A stretch of DNA of 64,000 nt. Origin: Kingdonia uniflora. Taxonomy: Eukaryota > Streptophyta > Magnoliopsida > Ranunculales > Circaeasteraceae. Positions 9,867 through 20,484 of the stretch are shown here, one piece after another. The stretch is taken from positions 62,001-126,000 of the forward strand of contig JACGCM010000832.1 of the NCBI GenBank assembly GCA_014058105.1, read 5' to 3'. The notes beneath the pieces are model-generated. The model was not told where the DNA came from. It made no database searches and saw nothing but the letters and a program-made list of their open reading frames with translations. The translations under genes were made by a program, and so were the position numbers. Within the stretch, counting starts at the first letter, position 1. The number at the start of each line of letters is the position of its first letter.

Positions 9867-10421
9867 TGTTGAGAAATCATGGGTTTCCCACTATGTACGA
9901 TAAGCAAGAGAAATTTAACGACAAATAAACTAGCAAGCAAGCAAAGACAACACACAATTTTTACGTGGAAATCCTTCAACGTGAAAGAGAAAAACTATGG
10001 GGCAAATCCGAATCCACTATATCAATAAACGGATTACAAACAACCTCAATCGTGAGGGTTACAATAAAATTCAACACTTACATACCCAAACTAGATCTAC
10101 TAAATGTTGTTTACCTTCAACTTGAAAGAACACCTTCAATCCCCTTTCCGTCGACAAACTCGTAGGAGAACACCTTCTTTTGTTGCTTGATCGGAGCACA
10201 AAGAATACTTGGATTGATTCCTTTTTTCACCTCACACCAAAAGAAAAGGATTTATTTTCTTCAAGTTGGGTTTTCCAATTTCTCACTTCAAAACTTTCTC
10301 CAAGAGTACACACCACATTAGAAAAGATAAGGCTTTTCTAGAAGTCTTCATTTACCTTTTCCAAGGTAAGAACTAAGCCCATTAAGTTTTTAGGCCTCAT
10401 CATGAGTTGGACTACCCAACA
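9867..10421 (-). repeat. Copia A, leftmost LTR (3' LTR of unit A1), 555 bp
   Basis: Bounded by TGTTGAGAAATC on the left and CTACCCAACA on the right, flanked on the left by ACTGT. Two more copies lie at 32855-33417 and 37774-38331. To its right (upstream for the element) is the RNase H end of the minus-strand polyprotein. Confidence 0.93.
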
Positions 10422-10450
10422 GTCTCTCTCTTCAACACATGAGGCGGGCT
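10422..10450 (-). promoter_or_regulatory. Polypurine tract region of Copia unit A1
   Basis: On the minus strand a purine-rich GTTGAAGAGAGAGAC abuts the LTR start TGTTGGGTAGTCC. This is the position of the plus-strand primer of the element and supports its minus orientation. Confidence 0.65.
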
Positions 10451-10459
10451 TCTCCTTGC

Positions 10460-10965
10460 CAAGGAGGTAAATCCACTTGTACTAACAAGTATCCATACCG
10501 GTCAAGCTTCTAAAGAACTCGTACTTCTCTTTTGCAAGAACCTTAATCATATTGGATGGATTTGAATCCGTATGAACTTTACCCAAATTCATCAAGCACC
10601 GCTCCAATACATCACTCATCCAATTATATCGAATCTCGATGTTTAGTTCTTGAGTGAAATGTGGCATTTTTACTCAAGTCTGTGGCACTTTGGCTATCAC
10701 ACTTGACCACATACTTGTTTTATTTTAAACCCAACTTGCGTAGAAAATGCTTCATCCACAACATCCCTTTACATGCCTCGGTAGCGGCAACATTCTCGGC
10801 CTTGGTAGTAGATAAAGTAACACCCTTTTGCAACCTTGATTGCCATGAAATGGCTCCCCCGACAAAAGTAAACAAGTAACCCGATGTAGACTTTCTACGA
10901 TCAAGATCACCGGCAAAATCCTAACCCGTAAACCCCTCCAACTCGAGTTTAGATTTTCCATAGCA
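10460..10965 (-). pseudogene. Copia A1 RNase H region
   Basis: Minus-strand frames give HFTQELNIEIRYNWMSDVLE followed by KVHTDSNPSNMIKV, the end of a Tork-type Copia RNase H (H..EIRYHWMRDVLE in the sister unit), and further upstream MAIKVAKGCYFIYYQGRE-like remnants near 10800. Stops and shifts break it. It is followed by the polypurine tract and LTR. Confidence 0.75.
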
Positions 10966-11144
10966 TAAACATACCTTGGAAGTGCCTCTAAGATACCAAA
11001 GTATCCACTTAACGGCTTCCTAATGTCGTTTCCCCAAATTTTTAAGAAATCTACTTACCATACCAACGACATGTGCGATGTCCAACCTTGTACATATCAT
11101 AGCATACATAAGGCTTCCCACGACCGAAGCATTTGGAACCTTTT

Positions 11145-12111
11145 TCATATCTTCTTTCTCCTTCTTGCTTGCAGGACATTCCTTGAGCTTAGCTTGAAAT
11201 GACTTGCAAGTGGAGTGCTAACGAGCTTTACATTCTTCATGTTGAACTTTTTAAGCACACGTTCTATGTACTTCTCTTGAGATAGCCATAGCTTCTTCGA
11301 CTCTCTATACCGCTTGATTGTCATGCCTAACATTTGCTTTGCCAGACCCAAGTCTTTCCTATCAAAGGACTTGCTCAAGTCATTCTTCAACCTACAAATA
11401 TTGTTAGCATCTTTTCCAACAATCAACATATTATAAACATAAAGCAAAAGAATAATGAAATCACCATTAGGAAATCTCTTAGAATAAACACAATGATCAA
11501 ATGTCAATCTTTGATACCCATGCTCCATCCTGAAAGCATCAAACTTCTTGTACCATAATCTATGCACTTGCTTTAGCCCATACAAACTTTTGTGTAGTCG
11601 ACATATCATGTGTTCCTTTCCCTTGACCTCAAACCCATGAGGTGGCTCCATATAGATTTCTTCTTTCAAATCTCCATGGAGAAATGCAGTTTTCACATCT
11701 AGTTGTTCAACTGCAAGGTCCAAATTTGCCGCTAGACCCAAAATAACCCGAATAGAAGAATATTTTACTACCGGCGAGAAGATCTCATCAAAGTCGATTC
11801 CCTTTCTTTGGCCAAATCCTTTAACCACAAGACGTGCCTTGTACCTCACCCCTTCCCATCGCCTTCATTCTTTAACTTGAATACCTATTTGTTCTTCAAT
11901 GTTTTTTCCCTTTTGGTAACTTAACCAACTCATAACTATGGTTCTTATGCAAGGAATCAATCTCATCTTGCATAGGTTTTAACCACTCACCCTTTTCTTT
12001 ATGGCCATGAACTTTTTGAAAACTTTCCGGTTCGTCATCATTTGTGAGTATCACATACTCATTAGGAGAGTACTTAGTAGAAGGTGTACGCATTCTTGAA
12101 GATCTTCTCAA
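11145..12111 (-). pseudogene. Copia A1 reverse transcriptase
   Basis: Two adjoining minus-strand frames (11896-12111 and 11145-11849) cover a Copia reverse transcriptase: WLKPMQDEIDSLHKNHSYEL, RYKARLVVKGFGQRKGIDF, QLDVKTAFLHGDLKEEIYM, LHKSLYGLKQ, and the catalytic strand. The catalytic YVDD appears as YVYN (near 11430), so both catalytic aspartates of that motif are lost. The sequence style (KARLVVKGFGQ, LGLAANLDL) fits the Tork/Tnt1 lineage. A frame break between 11850 and 11895 also disables it. Confidence 0.92.
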
Positions 12112-12673
12112 TGCAGTTTAACAACTTCTTCATTTGGTTCTTGCTCCCCCGCATCATCGTCATCATCAATAGGAGTATGTTCATTGTTTTGTTCATCCCC
12201 ACTATGAGCATCTTCATCATGTTCTTTGTTTTCAACTCTATCATCATAATTATCATGGTGCACGGGTTCGGGAGGCATAGGATACAAAAAGTCAGCAACT
12301 ACCATTTGAGGTTCATCGTCCGTACCATCCTTCTCAAAGTCTTCAAATATTTGATTTTCACAAAAAATAGCATACCGGCTTCGATGTAACTTCTTGCCAA
12401 TTGGATCCCCTAACCGATACCCAAATTCATCATCATCACCATATACCACGAAGATACATGGTTTAGATTTGGAGTCTAACTTGGAACGGAGTTCATCAAA
12501 ATATGCATATAGGCTTTGCAACCAAATACCTTCAAATGTGAATATGACACATTTTTCCCGCTCCATATCTTTAGTGGAACTTCTCCCTCAAGTGGTACGA
12601 AAGGTGAATGGTTGCTAGATAACAAGCAGTGCGCATAACTTCCCCCCAAAATGGTTTTGGTAATTTTGCTCAA
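12112..12673 (-). pseudogene. Copia A1 integrase C-terminal/RT linker
   Basis: The minus-strand frames carry the typical post-integrase block (HLKVFGCKAYMHI in one frame; SKPCIFVVYGDDDEFGYRLG and KLHRSRYAIF in the next), then a linker very rich in Asp, Glu and Asn before the RT domain. Such acidic linkers are usual between integrase and RT in Copia. The frame change near 12480 breaks the polyprotein. Confidence 0.85.
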
Positions 12674-12710
12674 GCTAGCATACTTCTAATCCTCTCTACG
12701 ATAATTCGGT

Positions 12711-13200
12711 TCATCCTTTCAACCACTCCATTATGTTAAGGAGTACGTGGAACCGTACATTGGTGCCTAATCCCATGTTCACCAAGATAATTTGTGAACT
12801 CCTTGGATTTATATTCACCCCCGTTGTCAATATTGAGACACTTGAGAAGCTTTCCAGTTTGCCGCTCAACCATGGCATAAAACATTTTGAAAATACCAAA
12901 CATCTCATCTTTGGTCTTCATAGCATAAACCCATACCATTCTCGAAGCGTCATCTATGAATGTAACAAAATATGAAGCACCACCAAGAGACTTGACATTA
13001 AGTGAGCAAACATTAAAATATGCAACATCTAGAATTTTAGTTTCATGTTTTGAACCATCACTTTTAAGAAACAAAACTATATGTTGTTTACCAGCTAAAC
13101 AATGATCACAAGAATCAAAAGGCGTACCTTTGATATTGGGAAGGAGATCTTTCTTGGACAAAATTTGCAAACTCTTTTCGCTCATATGACCAAAGTCTTC
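12711..13200 (-). pseudogene. Copia A1 integrase core
   Basis: Minus strand: CDHCLAGKQH (zinc-binding end of the N-terminal domain), then YFVTFIDDASRMVWVYAMKT and LNIDNGGEYKSKEFTNYLGE followed by GIRHQCTVPRTP, the second aspartate block and the approach to the catalytic glutamate. The first catalytic block is degenerate (VAYFNVCSLNV in place of a D-containing motif). The frame ends at 12736 and resumes in another frame. Confidence 0.9.
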
Positions 13201-13618
13201 GATGCCATAAAACTAATGATAAAATATCCAAGGCCGAATTTAAACCTCCATCACATAACCACACCTTCATCTTGAAAAGTGTAGATCCGAATTTGTACTT
13301 TCCTTGCCTAAAGTGGTTGTCATATCCTTTATTATCAAGCTTTCCAACCGAAATAAGATTTAAGCAAAGATCCAAAACATGCCTTACATCTTTCAACATA
13401 AGCTTTTGACCGCTACTAGTTGCAATGAGTACATCGCCAATATCCATAATTTTGGAGAAGTTATTATTCCCCCACTTGACCATACCGAAATCGCCAGAGT
13501 TATAAGATGAAAAAAATTCATTACTTAGAGTAGCATGGTAAGAAGTACCCGTATCGATCACCCACTCCATATCTCCATTTGTGACACCAAAACAATCTTT
13601 ATCATAGGTTGTAAGCAC
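13200..13618 (-). pseudogene. Copia A1 protease region, cut by element C
   Basis: Minus strand: MEWVIDTGTSYHAT is the aspartic protease active-site block with the DTG triad intact, followed by VKWGNNNFSKIMDIGDVLIA, LKDVRHVLDLCLNLISVGKL, the usual protease-to-integrase sequence. The frame is interrupted at 13618 by the LTR of element C and resumes at 31714. Confidence 0.9.
13614..13618. repeat. Target-site duplication of element C (left copy, AGCAC)
   Basis: AGCAC here and AGCAT at 31714-31718 flank the two TG...CA LTR edges. The sister unit A2 has an uninterrupted TAAGCACCACCACATC at the same place, so these five bases are the duplicated target. Confidence 0.85.
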
Positions 13619-14867
13619 TGATAAGAGGTTTTTATGGCCTCTAGCAAAATACTCGCTCAAAGTACGGTTGTCGAATAATAGCACGGATGAGTTGGATCGA
13701 ATCCACAAGGAGGTTTGGGAAGACAAATACTTTCTAGGCCAAATAACGATTTATACGAGATAAATCTAAGAAGAATAAATAAAAAACTAATTATAAATCT
13801 TAATAAGGGAAATAACTAAGGTTTAGACTTGGCCTCTACCTTTCAAAACACTAATCGATATATAACTAGATCCTAATATCCCTACCCATCATATGTTCGT
13901 GTTAAGACACATACGATATTATAAAATAAACCACTAAATCAATGGTCAAGCATTTAGTGGTTATGCTTTTAAGAGATGGTGAAGAGTGTCTTAGAAATTA
14001 TCAACTCAATGGCTAGGCTTGAGTGAGCTCTCTAGTGCTTTCTTTTCTTTAGATCTTCAAATCAAGTCTATGGTTAGTAGTACTTATTTGTATCTAAAGT
14101 TATCATACACCAAATTAAAGCTATGGTAAAGCCTTCGATATGATGTACTAACTTATCAATTATAAAGTACTAAGAGAAAACTAATTAGAACCTAATTATT
14201 ATCAACTATTGCTCATCCAAGAAGAGGCCTCATCCTAGCCTTAACTAGAAGATTAAACGCTCATCTCGGACTTCATCGCATTAACAATTAATGGAGACAT
14301 TAGCAAAAATTAAATTAAAAGAGAAGAAGAAAATAATTAATTAAAACTAACTTTATTTCTTCTAAACTTGCTCTAATATGAGATGCTCCATTACAATGGG
14401 GGGAGGTTCCTTTTATAGGAGAAGGAACCCAAATTTAGAAACTATACATTAAATTGTAAAAAATATTTTCTTAATAATATCTTCTAATTTTATAATCAAT
14501 CTCTTAAGATTCTTGCATATAATTCACTTAAATAAAGTAAATATCTTTCTTAATAGAAACTCTTGCATATATCTTAAATAAAAAATATCTTCAAGGATCT
14601 TGGATGTAATATATTCTTTGATCATATTCTCTATGAATATTTGTGTATATATTTCTTCAATCTTGAGACCAAATATATTGTATCTTTGACTTTTTGTGCT
14701 ATGAACTGCTGGAGACACTTTTAGTTGACTTTAAGAGCTTGGTTTCAAATATCCATCTCTAATAGCTGTAATCAAGCAAACGTGCATAAGTATCCTAAAT
14801 TAAATATAATGGACGGCTAAAATACATGTTCGGGTATATTAAAAATGTCATAATTATGCGCTCATCA
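13619..14867 (-). repeat. Element C, left LTR (3' LTR), 1249 bp
   Basis: Starts TGATAAGAGGTTTTTATGGC and ends CGCTCATCA. On the minus strand it begins TGATGAGCG and ends CTTATCA, the terminal pattern of Athila/Tat-type Gypsy LTRs. The partner at 30465-31713 has exactly the same length. Nothing coding is inside apart from chance frames. Confidence 0.93.
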
Positions 14868-14876
14868 AATACCCCC
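14868..14876 (-). promoter_or_regulatory. Polypurine tract of element C, split by element D
   Basis: On the minus strand GGGGGTATT abuts the LTR start TGATGAGCG. The upstream half (GACAAGTTT) lies beyond element D at 26949 onward. Joined, the tract has the GTTTGGGGGTATT form usual for this group. The CCCCC at 14872-14876 is also the target duplication of D. Confidence 0.85.
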
Positions 14877-15385
14877 TGTAGTCTCTCAGTTCCACTTAGA
14901 TACATCAATAATTGTTTGGTGAATTAGGCTTGATACTGTACCGGAGGAGGGCACCGCTCAACTCTCTTAGGGTTCCTCTCTGTCCTTTTAGTTATGTAAG
15001 AGGTAGTTGAAGAATTGTAAAATATTGGAAGAAGAAGAAAAGTGCCTTCTTGGTTTGCACCTTCCCTTCTATTTGCAGGGGGGATTTGACCTAGGAGCAT
15101 TCTTGCTCACGTTCCCTGGGAAATTCCTAGGCTATCCTTTTAAGGTCGTGGGCTTGGGTGCTCATTGTTATAGTTCTATAGTCGCTGGCATTTTGCTCGA
15201 TGTTCGGAGATACTCGTAGAGTGGCTTTGCTGGAGTCTCCGTACTCCGAGTGTTGGTCGCACGACGAGCTTTCTCGTTGACGATCTGTCGCTTCGCTGTT
15301 CGGTCTAGATGAGGCCGTGGTCGTAAGATGAGCCTGCTCGTTGGATGACCTGCTACTTTTTTACTAGCGGGTGCGTACTCCTATA
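14877..15385 (-). repeat. Element D (Tat Gypsy), left LTR (3' LTR), 509 bp
   Basis: Edges TGTAGTCTCTCAG and TACTCCTATA; the partner at 26435-26943 has the same length and matches throughout. CCCCC flanks both outer edges. The inner right flank is the polypurine tract on the minus strand, so this is the 3' LTR. Confidence 0.92.
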
Positions 15386-15402
15386 ATCGCCCCCCCTCAG
15401 GT
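15386..15402 (-). promoter_or_regulatory. Polypurine tract of element D
   Basis: The minus strand reads CCTGAGGGGGGGCGATTA just before the LTR. This confirms that D is oriented on the minus strand. Confidence 0.8.
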
Positions 15403-15585
15403 CTTGCTTGCAGGGAGGGAGAGCTGAGGTAGTCTGGCCGTGTGTGCGGAGCTCGTCGTATTAAGGTGCGTGTGACAGTCTCTCTGTCACCTTCTTGGGA
15501 GGGGGGCGAAGTATTAAATTCGTGGGGAAGTGTGCGGTGTGAATGCTGGCGCAGTGGGAAACGTGTCAAATCATATGCGTGGGCC

Positions 15586-15810
15586 CGATGGATATTTAAA
15601 GAAACCCTTCTCTTCACATATTAAAGAAAACTGTCTCTTCCACTATAAGAGGACAAAAGTACGCATAAGGCATCTCTTCTGGTTTGATCTTTGTTTGAAA
15701 GAACTGAATGTTGGGGCATTAGCGTTGGAGCTGAAGTGATTTGGGAGCTAGAGGAAGGTCGATCAGAGTGATTTGGAGCTCTGCATTCATGCGTGGGGTT
15801 TTACGGGTGA
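15586..15810 (+). promoter_or_regulatory. Putative promoter and leader exon of the D antisense gene
   Basis: GATATTTAAA at 15591-15600 is a TATA-like box on the plus strand. The following GC-richer leader runs to TTTACGG at 15806, where GTGAGTTTTCC looks like a splice donor. Position and orientation fit transcription of the plus-strand gene that follows. This is inferred from motifs only. Confidence 0.4.
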
Positions 15811-16287
15811 GTTTTCCGGTAACTCGTTTTATTTAACGTAATATACTGTCTTGTGCCTGTTTATGAATTGCGTAAAATGCCAAAGCTAATCGGGGAATGC
15901 ACCGCTTAACGGTGGTAACCAGAAAGGGTGGGGTGACCGTGATACCGGGACAAATCATGCTATTCGTTGCGGAGTCGCAGCAACTTGTGGTGGCCGTGCC
16001 AGGAAATGAGAGTGAGGGGGTAGCTTGTCCCTAGGGTGCCCTAGTAAATTAAGTGGTCATTATGCCTTTCGTACCCGTAGGGTTGAGCCTGACGTTTGTG
16101 CCTGGCTCATGCAGGGACATACAAGTGCTGAGCACGGGTCGGTATATAGTAACGAGGGAAGGACAAGAAAAAAACAGGCTGAAAAATGGTAGTCTCTGTG
16201 GGCGAATCATCGAAGGAGGGCTCTACGGCCGTACCGTCGTGTACCGTGCCTATGGGGTAGGAGGGCGGCCATGATCACGAGGCCGGG

Positions 16288-16740
16288 ATGTCGGTGCCTC
16301 GTAACGTAATGACAGAGTTGCGGACTGATTACATGGTGCGAGGGAGAGTACCCGATGATCTGGCCCACAAGGCCTTTATAAGTGGTCATAAAAGGGGGGT
16401 TTCTGATTCATTTTGGCCTTATCCTAGCGAGTGGAGGTTTCTTGGCCCGCTAGTCGATTACGAGAGTCCGGGGATCACGATAGAGTTCCTGGATGATGTC
16501 AACGAGCGGGAGAGGGCTCGGGGCGATAGTAAGTGGATATGGCCAGATTGCCAAACGTTAGCACCCAACCAATGTATCATTTACTTCAGGCAATTTGATG
16601 TGGGGCTGAGGTTTTCCTTGGATGATTTGACCAAAAAAGGTCTAAATTCGCTTGAGCGAGCCCCAAGGCAAATGAATGGTAATTTTTATCGGGTGATGAC
16701 GGGATGTCGGCTGATTAATCAGTCGGTGCCGCCTCGTTAG
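16288..16740 (+). CDS. Element D antisense ORF, first coding exon (150 codons)
   Basis: This is an uninterrupted 150-codon frame on the strand opposite to D's gag-pol, between the 3' LTR and pol. Recognisable pieces are DSFWPYPSEWRFLGPLVDYE, the block CIIYFRQFDVGLRFSLDDL and NGNFYRVMTGCRLINQS. The family is known: several Tat-lineage Gypsy elements carry additional antisense ORFs in exactly this position (an example is gene 23 of maize Grande). Their function is not established. A GTAAGTTG donor-like word follows at 16744, just past the stop, and an acceptor TTTTATAG lies at 17265-17272, so it is probably spliced to the next block. I see no transposase or enzyme active site. It is the longest intact frame in the element, while pol around it is full of stops. 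Confidence 0.65.
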   Translation: MSVPRNVMTELRTDYMVRGRVPDDLAHKAFISGHKRGVSDSFWPYPSEWRFLGPLVDYESPGITIEFLDDVNERERARGDSKWIWPDCQTLAPNQCIIYFRQFDVGLRFSLDDLTKKGLNSLERAPRQMNGNFYRVMTGCRLINQSVPPR

Positions 16741-17272
16741 AATGTAAGTTGTGGGGATATAATGGTCGCTTATAAGACGGGATATTGTCCACGTTAATGG
16801 GATATCGTTCTTGAGGGATCCGGGATAGAGCATGATAGGGCCGAGGCGATAGAGTAACCTGCGTCTCCTCGTGTTACGCATTTATGAGCACGCGTGGGGC
16901 ATGAGGGGCGATAAACTCGGACCTCGTCCAAGGCGAAAATGGTAGTAGGCAAGGCAGCCCTGGGCAAAGAGGGTGATGCTGGTCTGAGGTGTCTGAGAAT
17001 CATGCGTACCTGTGCGTCCGAGTGGAGGCACCGGTATTATATAGCTCGGAAGTCGAGCGAGCCATAGATTTTTAAGTTGCCGACGAGTGGTAACTATTAG
17101 TGTCAGCATCCGATCCTGGTAACGGGGTCCTTTGATTTTGACGACGGGCCTAACCGTCGCTTATATCATAATGTGTTTAATACCAAGTGTACGTTACTCG
17201 TTGTGTGATATGTAATAGTTTTTTATGAGCGTTTGCTATTCGTTGACTAAATTACTACTTATTGTTTTATAG

Positions 17273-17875
17273 GTATGACGCTTGTGAAGGTATCGTATAA
17301 GACGTCTCGTTTGCGTATGCTCTGCCATAAAAATAAGGAGTGCCAAGTGTTGACAAATATTCTAGACGGGAAGTTTGACTATGAAAAATACTGGTCAGCA
17401 AAGAAATATAGCGAGTCTCTTACATATCTAGAGAACAACACTTATTATGTGGAAAGTGTGTACAGCTATAAGTCAGTGGAAAGTGTAGGGATAAAGCAAA
17501 GATTCCTAAATACGAGGGGAATGGATGTGTTCGGCTTAAATACGGTCGCGCCTCTTGCCGCTGGGCAGATCCCTGGGCTACGAGGGGTCAGTGGTCATAC
17601 GGAAAGATGCCCCGGTTGCAAAGCGGTAGAGGACAGTGACTGTCAAACTTTTGGACGAAGATCCAGGGGTACTGCGAGGCAATAAAAAGGAGCCATTATC
17701 TCATTCATTCGTGGAGGAAAGGACCCGTTCGATGGTAAGTGGCAAACTCTTCGGGGGTAGTTTACCGGATGGGGAAGTGCAGAGTACCCCATACAAGGGG
17801 AAGGGAAAAAAACGTCTTGCTGAAGTGCTGGAGGGTCCTCGGGTTCGTCATGTAGCGGTCGTGGCGGCTGTCCAG
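17273..17875 (+). CDS. Element D antisense ORF, middle exon
   Basis: Begins after an acceptor (TTGTTTTATAG) and runs to CTGTCCAG followed by GTAAGT, a consensus donor at 17876. One frame (17275-17685) reads TLVKVSYKTSRLRMLCHKNK and continues for 136 codons. A second overlapping frame (17636-17875) carries a basic PYKGKGKKRLAEVLEGPR block and ends exactly on a codon boundary at the donor. A frameshift between the two is likely. Function unknown. Confidence 0.5.
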
Positions 17876-17958
17876 GTAAGTTAGTGCTATATCGGCTATA
17901 CGTACATTGTCGTATAAGGTACGAGGAATAAAATGTTTTGGGTATTTATTTTATGCAG

Positions 17959-18420
17959 TGTACCCTGACGCTCGAGGCCTCGTTACTCCGGGCCAAGAAC
18001 CTCTCTAGCCGTAATGCCGATCTAGAACTGCGGCTTGAGGAAAATATAGACAGCGCAGAAGGAGCTCCTAACAGAGGCCGTTCATCTCGAGCTAGCGGAG
18101 CACGTAGCGAGCATGACCGCTGGTCTCGAGGAGCGACTGAAAGTTGTGACTGACGAGAAGCTTGTAGTTGTGGGTGACCTGGAGATGAGCCGTGGACGGT
18201 TGATGCCTCTGTCACTGGAGAAAGAAGCAAATGAGCAGGCTCTCTGTGAGGAGTTGGCGGAGGCGAAGCAAGTGGCGGATGGGCAGTAGGGCCGTGTTGC
18301 CAAGCTGGTGGAAGGCAACACCCATTTAGAAGAAGAGTTTTGTTTGTCCACGAAGTGGTGGGTAGCTACGCTGGCTCCGTCATGGCTAGTGTTGCGTTAA
18401 ACGCGAGACATTTCAGAGTT
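17959..18420 (+). pseudogene. Element D antisense ORF, coiled-coil exon with a frameshift
   Basis: Follows an 83-bp intron (17876-17958, GTAAGT...ATGCAG) in phase 0. It reads LTLEASLLRAKNLSSRNADL then ELRLEEN; after a shift near 18050 it continues ELLTEAVHLELAEHVASMTA, GLEERLKVVTDEKLVVVGDL, EKEANEQALCEELAEAKQVA. Heptad spacing of Leu/Val/Ala and high Glu/Lys/Arg content show a long coiled coil. A stop at about 18287 (after VADGQ) breaks it, with similar sequence beyond. A long C-terminal coiled coil in this antisense position is a feature recalled for Tat additional ORFs. Confidence 0.6.
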
Positions 18421-19620
18421 GTTCCATCTGGGTTATTCCGGGAGATAAGGCCCTCTGGCTTTCAGGGACACGATGGACATTACCCCTAAAGAGGAGGCGC
18501 AACTAGAGGAGGGAGGAGGACAGAGCGGCCACTGCCCAACCCCCCGTGTAAATGGTAAGGCCATTATGTAGTGCCCGTAGTGACGAGGGCGTGAAAGACT
18601 TTAAAATTTTATTTGTGAACTTAAGACGACTTGATACTTTGATATGTAAACTTAAGATGCTCATGGGGCCTCTGTATGTAAAAATATTTGTGCTGCTTAT
18701 GTTGTCAAACTGGTTATGCTTTTTATGACATATTTATGCTTATGTATATTTTGTATACGCTTTTTTGTAGTAACGACGAAGTGGGAGTGCCCTCGTTATG
18801 AGGCCCTTGTAGTAGCGATGAAGTGGAGACAAACGTAGACAAAACGTCATATCTGTCATTAATGTAAAATGTGAGTTCCAAGAGGCAGTGGGTGGGGGCC
18901 CATTTGGGGAGACGTGTGTACGTTTCATAGGCGCAATAATGAGGAGTATTATGCTTTAAAGAGGGGGATGGCTTTTCGATTTCCCCAAGGAAATTAATGA
19001 GGCCTTATATATAAATAGGCTTACGGGAGAGAGATGCAGATGCACATCAGCAAACCTCTGGGAGGAGCAACTCTAGGTAGACTTTGGAGCTTGAAACCGG
19101 AAGGCCAGACGTCAAAGGGAGAAAGATGCAGACGCGGTCGAAGGTGAGGTTCGAAGCGCGGGTAACAACTTGGATGGAGTTTTACAGTGAGTTTTACTTT
19201 GGCAAACGTGGGCTTGCTGGGAAGCCATTGGTGCGATCTTATATCGAGCCGTCTACCCTGCCGCTTCTGAAAGGAAGATGCAGGAAAAGTGGTGGTTTTA
19301 GTACCTTATTTTACGGGACTAGGTTCAGAATTGTATAAGTCATGAAGTTTTACTGCGTGCGATGGCCGAGGAAGATGTGAGAGCGGCTAGTTTCGAAGAA
19401 CCAGGTAATGGAATATGGGAGAGATCGTGTCCTTGTTGTTCCTTATGTAGTCGTCCTGAATCAGTATTTTGTCTATTTGTGATGTATTTGGTCTTGTCTA
19501 TCATTTATCTTGCTGAAAAGTTATTGGGAATGGAACTGTATTCTGCTTTGAAATTAAACTAGGCGAAAAATAATATCTGCCGTGGTCATTATACTAATTA
19601 ACTAGTAGCGAATTACCCAA
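18421..19620. other. Untranslated sequence between antisense gene and repeat array of D
   Basis: No convincing reading frame; an 84-codon plus-strand frame at 19084-19338 has no motif. TATATATAAATAGGC at 19006-19020 is a strong plus-strand TATA-like box followed by a purine-rich leader, so an additional plus-strand transcript inside D is possible. Confidence 0.35.
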
Positions 19621-19790
19621 CGAACTTTTTAAACAGTCCTTGTTAGACAAGATATCGTTGGTCGTACGAGCGACTAGGTCAACTTAATTAGGCGCGAAGT
19701 GCATGACAAACTTTTTAAGTAGTCCTCGTTGGACTTGATAACGTTGGTCGTACATGTGGGTTAGTTTGTACGAAAAAAATCCGCCTTTCG
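19621..19790 (-). repeat. 86-bp direct duplication in the D 3' region
   Basis: The words AACTTTTTAA...AGTCCTTGTT and GTTGGTCGTAC begin at 19623 and recur at 19709 with a spacing of 86 bp and several substitutions. Confidence 0.7.
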
Positions 19791-19799
19791 TATTTTATG

Positions 19800-20430
19800 T
19801 CAAAAAGCGACTTTCGTATGTTGTGAGGTCGACCTACTTCAAGGACGCCCCCAGTTAAGTGGTTTCATTTTTATGTCAAAAAACGAATTTCGTATGTTGC
19901 GGGGATGACCTACTTCAAGGATGCCTCAAGTTCCGGTCTTTGCGAGGACGACCTACTTCAAGGACGCCCCCAGTTAAGTGATTTTGTTTTTACATCAAAA
20001 AATGGCTTTCGTATGTTGCAAGGACGACCTACTTCAAGGATTCCCCGAGTTAAGTGATTTTGTTTTTACGCCAAAAAATGACTTTCGTATGTTGCGAGGA
20101 CAACCTACTTCAAGGACCCCCCGACTTCCAGAGTTTACGAGGGCGGCCTATTTCAAGGACGCCCCCAGTTTCGGTCTTTGCGAGGATGACCTACTTTAAG
20201 GATGCCCCAAGTTAAGTGATTTCATTTTTACGTTAAAAAATGACTTTTGTATGTTGCGAGGGCGCCCTACTTCAAGGACGCCTCGGGTTAAGTTATTTCA
20301 TTTTTACGTTAAAAAATGACTTTCGTATATTGCGAGGACGTTCTACTTCAAGGACGTTCTGACTTCCAGACTTTACGAGGATGTCCTATTTCAAGGACGC
20401 CCCCAGTTCCATGATGTCATTTTTTACGTC
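19800..20430 (-). repeat. Composite tandem array (76-bp and 43-bp units) in the D 3' region
   Basis: The word TTTCGTATGTTG starts repeats at about 19815, 19891, 20010, 20086, 20248 and 20324. The spacings are 76, 119, 76, 162 and 76, that is 76 plus zero, one or two extra units of 43. All carry CCTACTTCAAGGACGCCCC. It lies directly behind the pol stop. Tandem arrays in this 3' region are known from Ogre/Tat elements, and have been linked to the birth of satellite DNA. Confidence 0.88.
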
Positions 20431-20484
20431 AAAAAATGGAAATATATTGATCATGAGTGATTATACATGAGGTATTCCTATTGA

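Noticed and set aside
12074..12400. Met- and Ile-rich frames on both strands
   Set aside because: They mirror the acidic Asp/Glu-rich linker of Copia A1 in other frames (GAT/CAT repeats).
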